64,000 bases of DNA, from positions 214,269 through 278,268 of the forward strand of contig MNCI01016127.1 in assembly GCA_015680685.1 (NCBI GenBank), read 5' to 3'. Shown here in pieces: positions 35,640-48,051 of this stretch; within the stretch, counting starts at the first letter, position 1; each line of letters opens with the position of its first letter. This stretch comes from Gnetum montanum (taxonomy: Eukaryota > Streptophyta > Gnetopsida > Gnetales > Gnetaceae). Position numbers and translations under genes: made by a program. The notes under the pieces are model-generated. The model had not been told where the DNA came from, did no database searches, and saw only the letters and a program-made list of their open reading frames with translations.

Positions 35640-35985
35640 ATTCTTACAAGCATTACAATTCAAAAAAAAACTTCAAAATGTTTGTAAGTGTTGGTTATGC
35701 TCCCCATAGAGTGTAGCAACTACCAAAAACTTCAAAAATTTTCTAGGTGTTGGTTACGCTCCCTATAGAGCATAACAATTTCAAAAGTTTTGTAACTAAT
35801 TCACTACATTGCTTATAAAGCATAGCATTGGGAAGCCAAAATTTTTCTAACTTTTTGTCATGCTCTCATAATCACCTAGGTGTGATGGCCATGACCCTTA
35901 GTTACCCTTTCGTATGATCTAGCATTATTCATGAGCTGCTTAGGCCGAGTCCTATCCAGCATCATTGTGCATGATGCCAAAACCC
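35640..35985. repeat. LTR-like palindrome units in the Z spacer
   Basis: Units such as GGTTACGCTCCCTATAGAGC (35754-35773) and GTTATGCTCCCCATAGAGTG (35692), strongly like the palindromic units of the Z LTR, lie between the captured gene and RT. More occur near 36785-36870. Confidence 0.6.
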
Positions 35986-36456
35986 CCTATTTCATGTTGT
36001 AATGTGGGTGATGCTTAAAGATCCTATTCTATGTTGCAGCACAGGACATGCAAGAATCCTTATTTCATGCTACAACGTAGGATGCATACAAGATGTTGTT
36101 TTGCACTATAGCATGGGACATGCCCAAAGACCCTATTCTGTGCTACAGCATGGGATGTGCAGGAAACCTTGTTTTGCATTATAGTGTGGGATGCACAGAA
36201 ATCCTTGTTCTATGCTATAGCACAGGATGCACAGAAGACCCTATTCCATGCTATGGCATGGGACACACTCAAAGATCCCATTCTATGTTGTAGCGTGGGA
36301 TGCTTAGAAACCCTTATCCTGCACTATGGTGTGGGATGCACATAAGACCCTATTCTATGCTACAGTGTGGGATGCACAAAAAACCCTTGTTTTGCACTGT
36401 AGCACAGGACATCTAGAAACCCTTGTCTTGCACCATGGTGCAAAACACCCAAAACC
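35985..36456. repeat. minisatellite, about 13 units of 36-38 bp
   Basis: Degenerate units with the core CTATTCTATGCTATAGCAYR then GGATGCACARAARACC. Each centre (TGCTATAGCA) is a palindrome. Because the period is close to 36 bp, several overlapping frames stay open and mimic genes. Confidence 0.85.
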
Positions 36457-37439
36457 TTCAACCCAAACATTCAAAGAGGAAAAAAACAAAGAAAATAGAA
36501 AAAATGCATTGTATACACTCTTATCTCGAGCTGTGCCTCATGACGGCCATAGTGGTGGTGGTGGTCCTTGCCCAAAGTAGGCCATCCTCAAAGCCTAAAA
36601 ACTTGAGATGCATAAGAAAATATGGAAAGAAAATCACAAGAGTATAGTGTAGCATCTTACCTGGCTGATGGCATCTCCTTATGATCCTCAATGTGTGTCA
36701 TAGGAAGGTGCCTTAAGGTATGCTCTTCTTCATCAACGTTGGTGAGGTTAGGGTGTTTACATTTACTTCAACATGTCATGTTTGGCTACTATGCTCTGGC
36801 TTTCCCCTAGTCACACTCTAGCTTCCCTCTATCGTTGCTATGCTCTATCTTGACCATGCTACGCTCAGATGGCCGTTGTCTCTGATGTTAAAAATTACAA
36901 GTTTACCATAGTAAAATCCCTGTTTATACCCTTTTCAGTTAAATGACACATCACCCTCCCAGAATGTTCCATATCCTACACATAATGTGGGATGTTTCAT
37001 ATCACATGCATAACATGGGACTAGCCTAGTGCCTAGAGTTAGAAAAATTTTAAAACCTTTCTAGCTTACTACACTTAGAGATTTTTTTTCATTTTTTCTT
37101 ATTGCCCAATAAACATCAAGATTGGTTCAACCTTTCAAAAATCTCAAGCCTTGCTTGAACCTATGTCTCACACATAAACTATGGTTTTCTAAGACCTTAA
37201 ACTGGAAAATTTATGGCTAATCGAGGTCATGAAAAATACCTTACATACTACATAGTAAAATAAATTTTTATAAAATTATCTTCCTTATTTTATGCATTTT
37301 TCTTTATTAATATAGGTACCACCTAACATTTTTTTGGTTGTTTTGTAGGATCTCTTAAACAATATTTCAAAAATGAATGCATACAAGAGTCTTCATTCAC
37401 CTTAGTCTTGACCAAACCTTATGCTGGTGCTACAAGATA
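36457..37439. other. non-coding spacer before RT of Z
   Basis: Contains further TATGCTC/TACGCTC motifs near 36785-36870 and no recognisable coding frame. Confidence 0.5.
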
Positions 37440-38690
37440 AGATGCATAAACACTGAGCTTTTCAACATCGAACCATTCACTTATGACACAAATGTATCAT
37501 CTCTAGAGACATCGCTAGACTAGCTAGACAATCTTGTTAGAGCTCTAGACTTTCAAGTAGGTGATGTAATCGACGATCCCCTCATAGAAGTCCCTATAGT
37601 AACATGGGAAGGTGAGGAAAAAACATTAAAACTTAGTTTCTTATTAGAGCCTCAAATCAAGCAAAGAATCTCTAAAGTCCTTAGTGATAATACAACATAA
37701 CATAATACAACATAATATTATTCTTGATCCTCATGTCAAACTAGTTCAACAAAAAGCTCATAAAGTTAAGCCTAAGGTGGCATTAGCCATTCGCAATGAG
37801 ATCACTAAGCTTTACAAAGTTGGTTTCATCTAGGAAATTGACTATGCTGACTAGGTCTCAAACATTGTAGTTGCCCCCCAAAAAAATGAGAGTATATGAA
37901 TTTGCATAGACTTTTGGGACTTGAACAAGGCAACCATTAAAGATGATTTCCCATTGCCTAGTATTGACCAACTCATCGATACTATAGTTGGTCATGCCTT
38001 GTTGTCCTTTATGGATGCATTCTTAGGGTACAACCAAATCCAAATCAACCCAAAACACCAACTTAGCACTACTTTCATGACCACCTTGGGCACATTTTTC
38101 TATACAATGATACCCTTTGGACTAAAGAGCGCAGGAGCAACCTACCAACACGCAATGACATATATCTTTAGCGACTATCTATTAGAGTTGCTCAATGACT
38201 ATGTTGATGACATAGCAGTTAAGTCCAAATTAGCTCATGACCACATAGATAATTTGGACCACATCCTCAAACGTTTCCATAGACATGAACTTAGGATAAA
38301 TTCCAAAAAGTATGTCTTTGACGTTAAAACCAATCACATGCTAGGCTTTGTGGTATCAGAAGCAGGCATACGCATAGATCCTGACAAGATTAAGGCTATC
38401 ACCAAACTAGTTCCACTAGCATACCTTAAGGAGCTATGCGGGTTACAAGGTAGATTACAATTCATATGCAGGTTTATTGCAAGGTTGACTAACAAGTTGT
38501 AGAAATTGCAAAATTTACTCAAAAAGGAGGTTCACTTTGAGTGGATGGCTCAATGCCAAGAGACATTTGACAACCTAATAAAGGAGCTTGTCCAACTTCT
38601 AATAGTCTACCCTCTGCAAAGAGATAAATCATTCTATATTTACCTTGCAATCTTAGACACATTCATTTCTTCTCTGCTTTTCCAACGGTG
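37440..38690 (+). pseudogene. reverse transcriptase of element Z, RNase H lost
   Basis: The pre-RT linker (37730: DPHVKLVQQKAHKVKPKVAL) leads into RT. 37921-38502 is a 193-codon open frame with DFPLPSIDQLID, LLSFMDAFLGYNQI, MIPFGLKSAGATYQ, the catalytic YVDD at 38200-38211, HMLGFVVSEAGIRIDPDKI and LCGLQGRLQFICRFI. So palm and thumb are nearly whole. After QCQETFDNLIKELVQLL and FYIYLAILDTFISSLLFQR (38555-38690) the frame jumps from DDGLEM straight to IYKSS. In E2 about 58 residues of RNase H lie between the same two landmarks (DDGVEM and IYKSS). Z has therefore lost its RNase H domain by a clean internal deletion. Confidence 0.9.
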
Positions 38691-38849
38691 AGATGATGGC
38701 TTAGAGATGAATAGCACAAGCATCTACAAAAGTTCAAGCAATAGCGACATAGCATACGGCATCACCCATAGATGATCAAACAACAATAGATCTAGAATTT
38801 TTGGATGAGCATGTTAATAGTATAAGTTAAGTACCCATAAAATTTAAGG

Positions 38850-39290
38850 TTTTTTTACACTTTGATGGTGCTTCAACCACACAAGGTGGTAGTGCCACTA
38901 CTGTTATCATGTTCCCCTCTAGGGAGATCTGACCCTTTACATATTAGTTCGCATTTCCTTGTACAAACAATGTGGTGAAGTATGAAGGTCTCCTTAGAGG
39001 TGTATTAGTAGCTTAAGAATTAAGAATCCAAGATATAGCAATCTAAGGTGATTCGCAACTGGTCATTAACTAAGTCACAAAGGTTTATGGTTGTAATGCA
39101 TAACATTTATAACCTTATTGTGATTTGGTGTAAAGCACCTACTCAAACAATTTGCAATCATAGATGTCCAACATATCCCCCATAATGAAAATGTCATAGC
39201 TAATGCATTAGCTACTTTAGCCTTAAGCATAGCACCAAACATGGTTTCTACTTTTCTTGCTTCAATACTAGATTGCATTGAACCTATAAC
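38850..39290 (+). pseudogene. additional archaeal-type RNase H (aRNH) of element Z
   Basis: FDGAST near 38860, then FAFPCTNNVVKYEGLLRG and GDSQLVIN near 38950-39080. This is the D..E..D signature of the extra RNase H found only in the Tat lineage, placed as usual between RT and integrase. The E of AEYE is changed to K (VKYE). Several stops follow. Confidence 0.75.
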
Positions 39291-39444
39291 TTAAGCAACA
39301 ACTATTGCATCCATAAGCACAGCTCATGTCTAAGAGTGGTATGATGATGTTAAGGCATATCTCCAATAGGGAGAGCCTCCAAAAAATCTAACCTCTACCC
39401 AAAAAGACATGATAAAAAAGTGATCACGGTAGTATGTCCTTGTA

Positions 39445-40579
39445 GGTGATAGCACCTTGTGTCACAAAGTCTATGATGGAATACTATTAACTTGTGTTAG
39501 TGGCAATGAAGTGCAAAAGATTGTTGACCAAGTTCATGAGGGACTATGTGGAGGCCATATAGCCCCTAGGGAAATGGCAACAAAAATCAGACATTTAGGC
39601 TATTATTGGCCTTACATGAAGTTTGATTGCATCTTCAAGGTTAGGACATGTGACATGTATCATCAACACAATAACCTAATGCACATGCCACCCACTAAAT
39701 TGCATACTATGTAGATCACATGGTCATTCCAATGTTGGGGGTTGGATATCATAGTGCCTATAACACCTAAGTCTTCCACAAGACATAGCTTCATCATTAC
39801 CGCAACTAAATATTTTACAAAGTAGGTTGAAGCCATTCCCCTTAGGAGGACAACATCACAACAAGTTTGCAAATTCATTCTTGATAACAGTGACCCGATT
39901 TGGTCTACCTATTACTATAGTCATAGATAATGGGCCACAATTTAGTAGTATAGAAAGTAAAGCCTTTTGTGAAAACCTTGGCATTAAACATTCCTTCTTG
40001 TCACTATACTACCCACAAGTGAATGGTCAAGTGGAGGCTACAAACAAAGTCATCGTCATCCTTTTGAAGAGGATGCTTACTAACAGCAAGTGTTGATGGC
40101 ATGAAGAACTAGTCTATTTATGCATTTTGGGCCTACCATATGACATGCAGAATAGTGATAGGTAAGACACCATATAGTCTTGTGTATGGATCTAAAGCAA
40201 TGTTTCCTTTTGAATTGTAGGTCTCATCACTCTACATGATCTTCTTGATCTTCATTAATAAGGTTCAAAACAATGTATTGAGAACCATCAACCTCAACTT
40301 TATAGAGGAGGAGCACATGCAAACACTTGATCAAATTGAGTGGTACCAATAAAAGTAATGGCAAAAGCATTGTCACAATCAACATCAACACCCAATCAAG
40401 AAGGGGGACACAGTCTGAAGGTCATTTGCAAGCTTGTGGATAAATTCTTAGCTAACTAGGAAGGGCCTTTTTTGGTCATAAAGGTGTATGATAATGGAGC
40501 CTTGAAGCTTGCTAAGCTAAATGACAATAAATTTGCCAATCCTATTAACTACTTGTACTTGAAGTCGTATTACACCTAG
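39445..40579 (+). pseudogene. integrase of element Z
   Basis: The HHCC zinc domain is at 39530-39690: HEGLCGGHIAPREMATKI, LGYYWPYM, then C..C in RTCDMYHQ with one Cys changed. The DDE core shows WGLDIIVPI (first Asp, near 39740), VIDNGPQFSS (second Asp, near 39920) and NGQVEATNKVI (Glu, near 40035). 39827-40096 is open for 89 codons. The C-terminal part ends KLVDKFLAN, stop, EGPFLVIKVYDNGALKLAKL and LYLKSYYT-stop at 40577. It inserted the DNA copy into the host genome; now inactive through stops. Confidence 0.85.
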
Positions 40580-40599
40580 TACGTAGTATTGCATGAATA

Positions 40600-40870
40600 A
40601 AAAAAGCAAGGTGAGTAGGTGTCTACTATGAAGTTAAACTAGCATAGACATCTGCTATGTCATTAGACTAGCATAGAGCATCCTTGGATCATGATATTAA
40701 ATTAGCACCCACAACATGATCCACTATGATCCTAAACTAGGCATCCACTATCTGCTACAATGTTAAACTAGCACAATGGTCTACTAGGATCTTAAACTAA
40801 TATATCATGTGGTCTACCATGACCTAAAACTAGGTTTGCAATTTGGCATCCATAGTTTAAACACATAATG
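40600..40870 (+). repeat. TTAAACTAGCA / GTCTACTATG repeats after Z integrase
   Basis: About seven degenerate units of 35-45 bp. E2 has the same block at the same place (50335-50470, minus strand). Confidence 0.7.
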
Positions 40871-42360
40871 CTATGGGAAAGTGAGTGAGAATACTTCCAA
40901 TCCTCCATCACCTGCCAACACCTCTTAGGCAGAATGGGGTGGATCATTGCAGTTCCAAAATGAAGTTCACATTGTCAAGAAAAAACCCTCAAGAGCATTT
41001 GCAACATCACCATCCTTGGCATCTTGCTAATCTTTCAAATATGCCTCGTGGCATCCTATTGACCTTCTAGAGATATCACCACCATCACTAATCATCTTGC
41101 TTGGGGCTCTCACCATCAACATCACTTGCCGAAGAACCAATGATACTATGGTCTAGTCACAACACTACTATCCTCAATCTCTCACCATTTCTTAAGCTTA
41201 GAAGAGCATCCAGTAGTGTGATTCTTTGCCATTATGTTAGGTTTCTTGGTTCCTACATTTAATGAGAACTCCTGAGCACCTACATCACCATCTCCTCTAG
41301 CCACTTGGGTGCTCACTTTTGGTGTAGCTGCTAGAGCTTTTAGAGTCAACCACCATCACACTTGTACTGCCCTTCCTACTTTAGACATTGCATGCATTTG
41401 TAACTAACACAGCATTCATGTCCCTTGCAATATCCTTACAAATAGGAATTCACCTTCATCTCATGTGGTGGTTGTTTTTCCTGTTTTCTCTATGTTGTGT
41501 TTGCAGGATGAAGCCTTAGTGATGTCATTCAAGGATGCATTTCATCATGGTGGCAAGGTACCACATTGCTCTAATGTGTCTTTTTTGGCTCACTAAGCTA
41601 CTTAAGAGTGCACATCCCTACTGTCCCCCTAGCCAACTGACCTCTACGTCTTCATCTTACAATCTCCCACTCTTCCTGCAGGAATCCTCAATGCACGTGG
41701 AACCTTTCCTACAATCAACTACTAAACCCATGATGGGCGTAATGCAACTTATCCCATGGGGAGCCTTTGTGGGCTGGTCAAAGCCACAATTGAATGTAAC
41801 AAAACTCATCCCCCAGGAGGAAACACCTATCCTATAGATGCAATGCATTTGCCTCTAAGAAAATGTTGATTGGTGCATAGTTTGCCAAACAACACAAAAG
41901 AAAGAAAAAGTGAAAAAGGAAAAGAGAAAGCATAGAAAGAAAAAGAAAAATTAAAGAAAAAATGGGATAAGCCAAGTGCCCAAGTCAAATAAAAAAGATA
42001 ATTACCATTTTGCAATCAGTTCAGTCTTAGATCAACCATCTCATAAGCACTCTGACAAGAGGTTGACATCCTAAGGGTGGGCCACCTTCACATGCTGACT
42101 CCCTCACAAGAACTCTGACAAGGGATCATGCTTTGGCAAAAAGCCATCATAATTTTGCATCCTACATGTGAACACCCTCTCCATCCATTGTCCCTTGACA
42201 CATCTCCCTAACCTATTTCCTACCATACTTCATTCTCCTAGCACTCTCAAGCAAAGTAAAGCATTATCTAATCAGGCACTAATGAGCGATGTTGGTGTCA
42301 TGTTCATCATGGTGTTTTTTATTCTTTGTCGACATCTCTAAAGTCAATCCCCTATACATC
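40871..42360 (+). other. 3' untranslated region of element Z
   Basis: Non-coding. Two units near 41700-41830 (CCATGATGGGCGTAATGCAA and GAATGTAACAAAACTCATCC) correspond to similar units in E2 and T3. ATGGTGTTTTTTATTCTTTG (42308) leads to the purine tract, as in E2. Confidence 0.6.
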
Positions 42361-42376
42361 ATCAAAGAGGGGCCAA
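42361..42376 (+). other. polypurine tract of element Z
   Basis: ATCAAAGAGGGGCCAA directly before the LTR start TGAAACACC. Confidence 0.85.
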
Positions 42377-44272
42377 TGAAACACCACAAATTTTAGATTT
42401 CTATAATTTAATGGAAAAAATTTCCAAGTTTCAAAACTCATGCAAAAGTTTTCTAAGTCTAGTGTTACACTCTACAATGTACACAATGTAGCATGCATTG
42501 AGTTCCATTTTTTGCAAAATTTTTCTAAGTATCCTACTATGCTCTTTGACATAGCCAATGTAGCACACACTTCCATGGCTAGTTTTCCCAAGTGTCAAGC
42601 CAAAACTAATCAAGGGTTTCTTGGGATGAATCAAATATTTTGGCAAATTTTCTATCTCTCAGGCTATTAAGCTTGCTACACTCTCCAACATACCCAACGT
42701 GACACATGTCCCAACTACCAGTTTTCCCTAGTACTAGGCTAGAGTTTTTTAAAAGTGCTTAGGATGGATGAAATAGTTTGACAAGATTTTTCTCTTTTGG
42801 GCTACTATGCTTTACTATGCTACATAGCGTAGCAAGCATGACCCAGGTTTTGGTGCCCAATTTTGGCTAAGCGTTAAACAAGGACCTATCAAGCTAGTTC
42901 AAAATGGAAGATGCATTTGGCACATTTCTTGGTTTTTAAGGCTACCTATCCTACTACGCCCTTGAGTGCAACTAGCATACCATGGAAGAAACATTGTAGA
43001 TTTCATCAAAATTTGTCAAAGTGTTCCTGCTATGCTCTACTACACTATGCAGCATAGCCAACATGACTGGTGTGGCAAATTAAAATTTGAAAAATTTCAC
43101 TAAGTGTTCTTACTATGCTTTACTATGCTCTACAACATAACCATCTTGACACAAGGAAAATGCCTCCAACAGCCTCCAAAAGCCTTCAAAACTCGGCATC
43201 AACCTTCATTTCAACTCCAATGTCCCTCTGGTAGCCAAGATCAGTAGTTTGCATTTCTTTTGCACCCCCCATTGATTCCCTAAAATTGTTCTTACACTTG
43301 ATCCTACTCAGAAGAGGGGGAAGATGTAGTCCCAGAGCGTAGTCTCCAAGTTGCATTACTTTGAAACTGTTTGTAGGTATGTTGTAATCTCTCAAACTCT
43401 AGCACATGTAGTCTAGGTAGTATGGTCATAGTTCAGCAGTCTCTATGTACTCGTTTCTATCCTTTAGAGCATAACACTTTGCTACGAAGAGCATAACATG
43501 TCAGCGTAACCTTATCTACACTCATGTCACATGGTATCCATGCCATGTGGTGCCCTGATTCGCATTTCACACTAAATCTATCTCTATAAATACCCTAACT
43601 TTTAGCACTTTAGGGGTTGGCAAATCAGAAGAGCATTAAGCATTTGAACATTTTGAGCATCCCCATCACTCTTGCATCTAAGCATCTAAGCTTCACACTT
43701 TGGTAAGTACCACAACATAGTCCATCATTGCACTAGAAAAACATGGTGATAGTTGACTCAACAGGTTTAGCATCCCTTGCAACTACTAACACTACATCTT
43801 GGAAATCCTAGAGATTGTGATCGCACTACTATGCTACCACTATGCCTGTCTAATGCCATGTATCATTTTCACTTCATGTTCAAGAAAACGTTACACTCCC
43901 TGATTTTTGGGTAGTGGATTTCTCTACTCTCAAGCTTTTGTTCTATTCCTTTCTAAGAATATGTTTCTAATATTAAGCATAACTCTTGCATTTCTCTACT
44001 ATCAATATACATTTTCATGCTTGCATCACTATTTTTCGGCTAAGACTCTACGCTATGCTCTTACTTGTTGTCCCAGCTCCTACGCATAATGCTCCATAAA
44101 CTCCTATTACAAATGGTTATTTTAACACCACTTAAGCCCCTATATAATTGACTAGACTATTCAAGGCACCTCATTTCCATTTCTCTAGCATGGCCCTCAC
44201 ATGGATTCAAGATTAGGTTGTACACCCACAGACCTCTCAGTGTTCCAGCTGCTGATGTTTTTGAACATCACA
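42377..44272 (+). mobile_element. 3' LTR of element Z
   Basis: 1896 bp, from TGAAACACCACA to GAACATCACA. TATA at 43581-43592. Compared with the 5' LTR, changes are frequent and many are C-to-T or G-to-A at former CpG sites, so the element is old. Confidence 0.9.
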
Positions 44273-44277
44273 TTTAT
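44273..44277. repeat. target duplication of element Z, right (TTTAT)
   Basis: Identical to 26016-26020. Confidence 0.9.
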
Positions 44278-45800
44278 GAACTTCATCCCTTAGCCCAGTG
44301 ACAAAGAATGTAGCCTAGTCAAACCTAGTTCCCTTAGTAAAATTTTTTTCATTATCTAGGCTTGTTGAACTTCCATCATTTTATTTTGCAACAATAACAT
44401 AGGAAAGGCTCTAGAATAGAAAAGAGGGTCCTCAACCCTACACTTGCCAAAAGACAATGTGGTAGCATGAGTTAAATTAAGCTAAGCCTCTAATTCTTAT
44501 CTAGTACTTGCATCTTTCCCTTCTCTAATGACTACCATGATGCCATCATTAGGTGAGGCAAAGAGATCATGAAACATTGACCCATTAACAATCAAGGTAA
44601 TGTGAATATCATGGATATGAGTGACAAATCAGGTGATACCCTCATCAAAAGAATTAGTCACACTTAGCATCTCAACAACTGATATTGATGGACTAGGTAG
44701 TATAAAAAAATTAAATAAACTTTCATTAAGAATCTATCGTCAGACATCTAAAAGAGCTTTTTTTCTATCCATTCCTATGAATATTCTATGCCATCCCACT
44801 TTATTTGGATCTTCTCCTCAACATGATCCAAAATATATACGGTGATTATAGGCTTATGCATGGAATCTACATCACAACATAGTTGATCTATTAACCTTTA
44901 AAACTCTAAAATCATAAAAACTAAGAATAAAAATAATAACATAAATCCATATAAGTAAATAATTACAAATGCTAAAAATTTGGTCATGTTTAGACAACTT
45001 ATACTCACTAAGCTTAGGCAAAGCTAGAACCTTAGGCCAAACTTTTACATAGGTTCCTAAATCTTGGCATCCCCAAAATTTGTATGAAAAATTGGCAGCA
45101 ACACATGTGTAGTACACCTTGAAATATTGCATCAAGTACCTAGCAAACACAACATCAAGATGGTTAATTACCTTCACTATTACAATCTCACCTTGCTTAA
45201 ACTCTTCCAAGGCAGTATGGGCCATGGATAAGATTAGGTCATTTTTCACTAATCCTCTACAATTTGCCTTGTACCAACAAAATTGAAGCATGAAAACTAT
45301 TAGAGTAAACAATGTTGAAACCAAAAAATAGCAATATATATTAATCCAAAACCAAACTTATGCTTTCATTAGGTAGAATGTTCCTAAAGGGTTTTGGAAA
45401 AGAGAATTTATCTAGTGATGAATTGTTAATGTGTTCTTGATGTTGTAACATGAATACATAGACATCTTCCAAATTTAGGATAGGCATCTAACTCCTTCCA
45501 AATGCAAACCATCATTCCACATTATCTCCATTCAAGTATACGAATCATCCATCATAAACCTCAAGATGTATTTGGAGGGTCTTGGTAGGAGAGTTTTGGT
45601 GATTATAGTTGTAGCATCCTCAACCAAGTGTGACCACATAATCACACTATAGTTTTCTAGCACATACATTAGAAAGTCTCTCACACCAATCTTGAACCAT
45701 ATCAGGGCATCTTTGGCAAGTTCTTGATTAGGTTTTAAATTTTTTTTGTGTAATTTTCCCTATGCAACATAAAATATCAACCAATTTCATGACAATTAGA
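44278..45800 (-). pseudogene. NIF/FCP1-like gene, copy 3, 5' half
   Basis: Minus strand, continued at 26015-24180 on the far side of Z. From 45800 downward: KPILIVMKLVDILCCI (strand 1; the nucleophile Asp is Lys), a frameshift, then WFKIGVRDFLMYVLENYSVI and MWSHLVEDATTIITKTLLP near 45700-45590, RFMMDDSYT, and NTLTIHH...LFQNPLGTFYL near 45430-45360, where D-D-S of the family is H-H-stop. 45324-44872 is open for 150 codons and includes LILSMAHTALEEFKQGE, similar to VVAQTALDKFTKGP in the 61-kb copy. Upstream and host element are not clear: it is not inside E1, whose 3' LTR begins at 46288. Confidence 0.65.
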
Positions 45801-46287
45801 ATAGGTTTTAGCAAGGCCATGTATATAGGTGAAAAACATGATCATTAGATCATGGAAAACTATGTAAGCATTAAAAAAATCAACATTTTAACAAAAATAA
45901 TTACTCCAATGAAAATGCTAATGTTAGATGGCTAAAACTTAAAATTAAAAACTTAAATTAGTATGTTAATGAACAAATTAAAACCATGAAAACCAATTTG
46001 ATACTTAGTCACCTTTTAACAAAAAATAATTGGGCATTTCAATGAAAAATTTATACATGAAACCTAAAACAAGTATTAACATAAACACTTGACATGAAAC
46101 CCAATTTTTGACCACACCAAAACTAAAAATTGATAGCTTTGAAATTCTAGGAATGGGACTTTGCAAAGGATGATGACCAACAAACAATAACAAGCTTAAA
46201 TCATGAGGATGTGGGTAAATTAGAAACAAAAAACATGGGTTTTCTTGGCTCTTAGAGCCTACACACTATAACACCTAAAACATTTGG
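45801..46287. other. unassigned DNA upstream of copy 3
   Basis: A 74-codon minus-strand frame (46229-46005) has no recognisable motif. Confidence 0.4.
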
Positions 46288-47315
46288 TGCTAGAAAACTA
46301 AAAATTCTAGGTGAAACAATTTAACCTTGAATCCCAAGGGCCTCCAAGAAAGAGAATCTAAGGCACCCTAGACAATATTATTGATCATTCAAAGACTTAG
46401 AAAGCATAAATGGATGTAAATGAAATTTAAAAATTTGTAGATCTGAAACTAGAGAAAATGCACAAAATAAACTTGTAATATTCAAATGATGAACTTGCAA
46501 GAATAAATGAACTATTATTTTTATTAAAATAATAGAATTATTGATAACATAAAGTTCAAATGTGTACAAGTATGTGTCTAAGTGCATAAGGAGTTGCCTA
46601 AATGATTCTTAAAGTTTGGTGAAACCAATAGGTAGTGTTCTATAGTCAGTTACATGATCTAGATGTTTGCAAGCTTGAATTCCTGAAACTCCTTGATCAT
46701 TTTTGGTCTACTATGCAATTTCTCTAAGAGTCTTCAATGCTCAGTTGATTGCCAATTTGTCCAAAAGTATTTTCAATATATTTGAATTTGATTTAAGAAG
46801 GTTTTTGGTATGTAATTTGTTGCTACAAATTTTCTACCATGATTACTAACATATTTTTGTAATTTGAAAGTGTGGTAGGCCATCAATCTAGCATATCTTT
46901 CCATTTGTGGTAAGTTTGATGTACAAATACCATCAAAAATACACTAGATGCTACTAAAAGTATGTTTTCTTTAGAAATATATGCTACCTTCACTGCAACT
47001 ATCCTAGCCTTGAAAAACTACACTAGATTTCATGAAAACTACACTTGTTTTCTTTGACCAATATAACACCCATAAAAGAACCCAACTTGATAGTTGCAAA
47101 GGCATTTTCAACCTACCGAAGCCCAAATATAGACATGACAACTTTTTTCACTTGGGAAGTAATGCTATAAAAATTTATGAGGCATTTTTAGAAAGTTGAA
47201 ATATGCAAGACTATAGCCTATGAACTACAAACATCACATTTTATAATAAAATTTAGCTTTAAGTTTAATGGTGAAGGTTACAATTTGCAACATGAATTTT
47301 CATAGTGTTGTTTCA
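46288..47315 (-). mobile_element. 3' LTR of E1 (Tat E family, minus orientation)
   Basis: TGCTAGAAAAC on the left, GTTGTTTCA on the right. It is shorter (1028 bp) than the E2 LTR, so it carries deletions. A purine tract lies just right of it (minus strand CAACAAAAGGGACTAA), which identifies it as a 3' LTR. Confidence 0.7.
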
Positions 47316-48051
47316 TTAGTCCCTTTTGTTGATGTTTTGAGTGTTGACCCTAGAGACATCAACAAAGAATGCAAAATATCATTTCAATTTCATCACTAGT
47401 GTGCCCTCTTTACTCTTAATTTCATAGTGTTGAGTCATGCCACAAAGTGCTTATGGTGTTGAAATAAGGTTTTGATGAAATGGTATAGGACAAAGGTTAA
47501 CTTTCATTGCAAGGGAATGGTCATAGGCATTAATAATGAATTCCACATGTTGACATCATATTTATAGTATGGTAGTGACATTCTTGTTGATTAGTGTAGT
47601 ATTTGTGCTTTTTGTTTCAAAGTGTTGGTCACTTGATGATTTTTTTTGAGAAACCAACACTCCACTTCAATGTTTCTTTCGCCATTAGGCTCCTTGCTTT
47701 GTATGTATGAAGTCATTAATCTATCTTTTGGGGCTTCATTAAACTTTTCATGTTCTTGGCAATTCACTTCCCCCTTCCCTTCCTTTTTTCGCAAAGTGAA
47801 ACCTTCATTGACTTGTGTTATCAAGGTTGAACTCAATTACATTTTCTCATTGAGTGAGATGTGTTACATTCAATGAAATTGATAGTGGAGCATGAGGAAG
47901 GAGATGTCAAATGACCATAATGCATGAATGTAAAATATGGGTTACAATTGTTGTTTAGGATACAAAAGTTCATAATTAGGCTATAGAATAATTTGAATGA
48001 TACAACAAGACAAGCTAACCAAATCTTACACATCAAGGCCATGTGGTAACT
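47316..48051 (-). other. 3' untranslated region of E1
   Basis: Aligns with 49570-50180 of E2 in the same orientation, including the ACACATCA/TTGAGG..CTTGCTAT end. It stops where the E2 LTR begins. Confidence 0.65.

Larger units (their letters stand above)
26021..44272 (+). mobile_element. element Z: Tat-lineage Ty3/Gypsy retrotransposon, complete in outline
   Basis: 18252 bp with LTRs of 1861 and 1896 bp and a perfect 5-bp duplication. Internal order on the plus strand: gag (28323-30653), protease (31140-31975), an antisense captured gene with its spacer (32100-37400), RT (37690-38690), aRNH (38850-39290), integrase (39445-40579), long 3' untranslated region, purine tract, LTR. The aRNH after RT and the very long untranslated parts mark the Tat lineage. 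The 5.4-kb block between protease and RT is not part of a standard Tat element. All frames carry stops. Confidence 0.9.

Noticed and set aside
36002-36580. Several overlapping open frames of 60-84 codons
   Set aside because: They are produced by the 36-bp minisatellite, whose period keeps all frames open; the peptides are just the repeat unit.
44872-45324. 150-codon frame as an independent gene
   Set aside because: It joins in order with NIF-like pieces on the same strand, so it is part of cargo copy 3.
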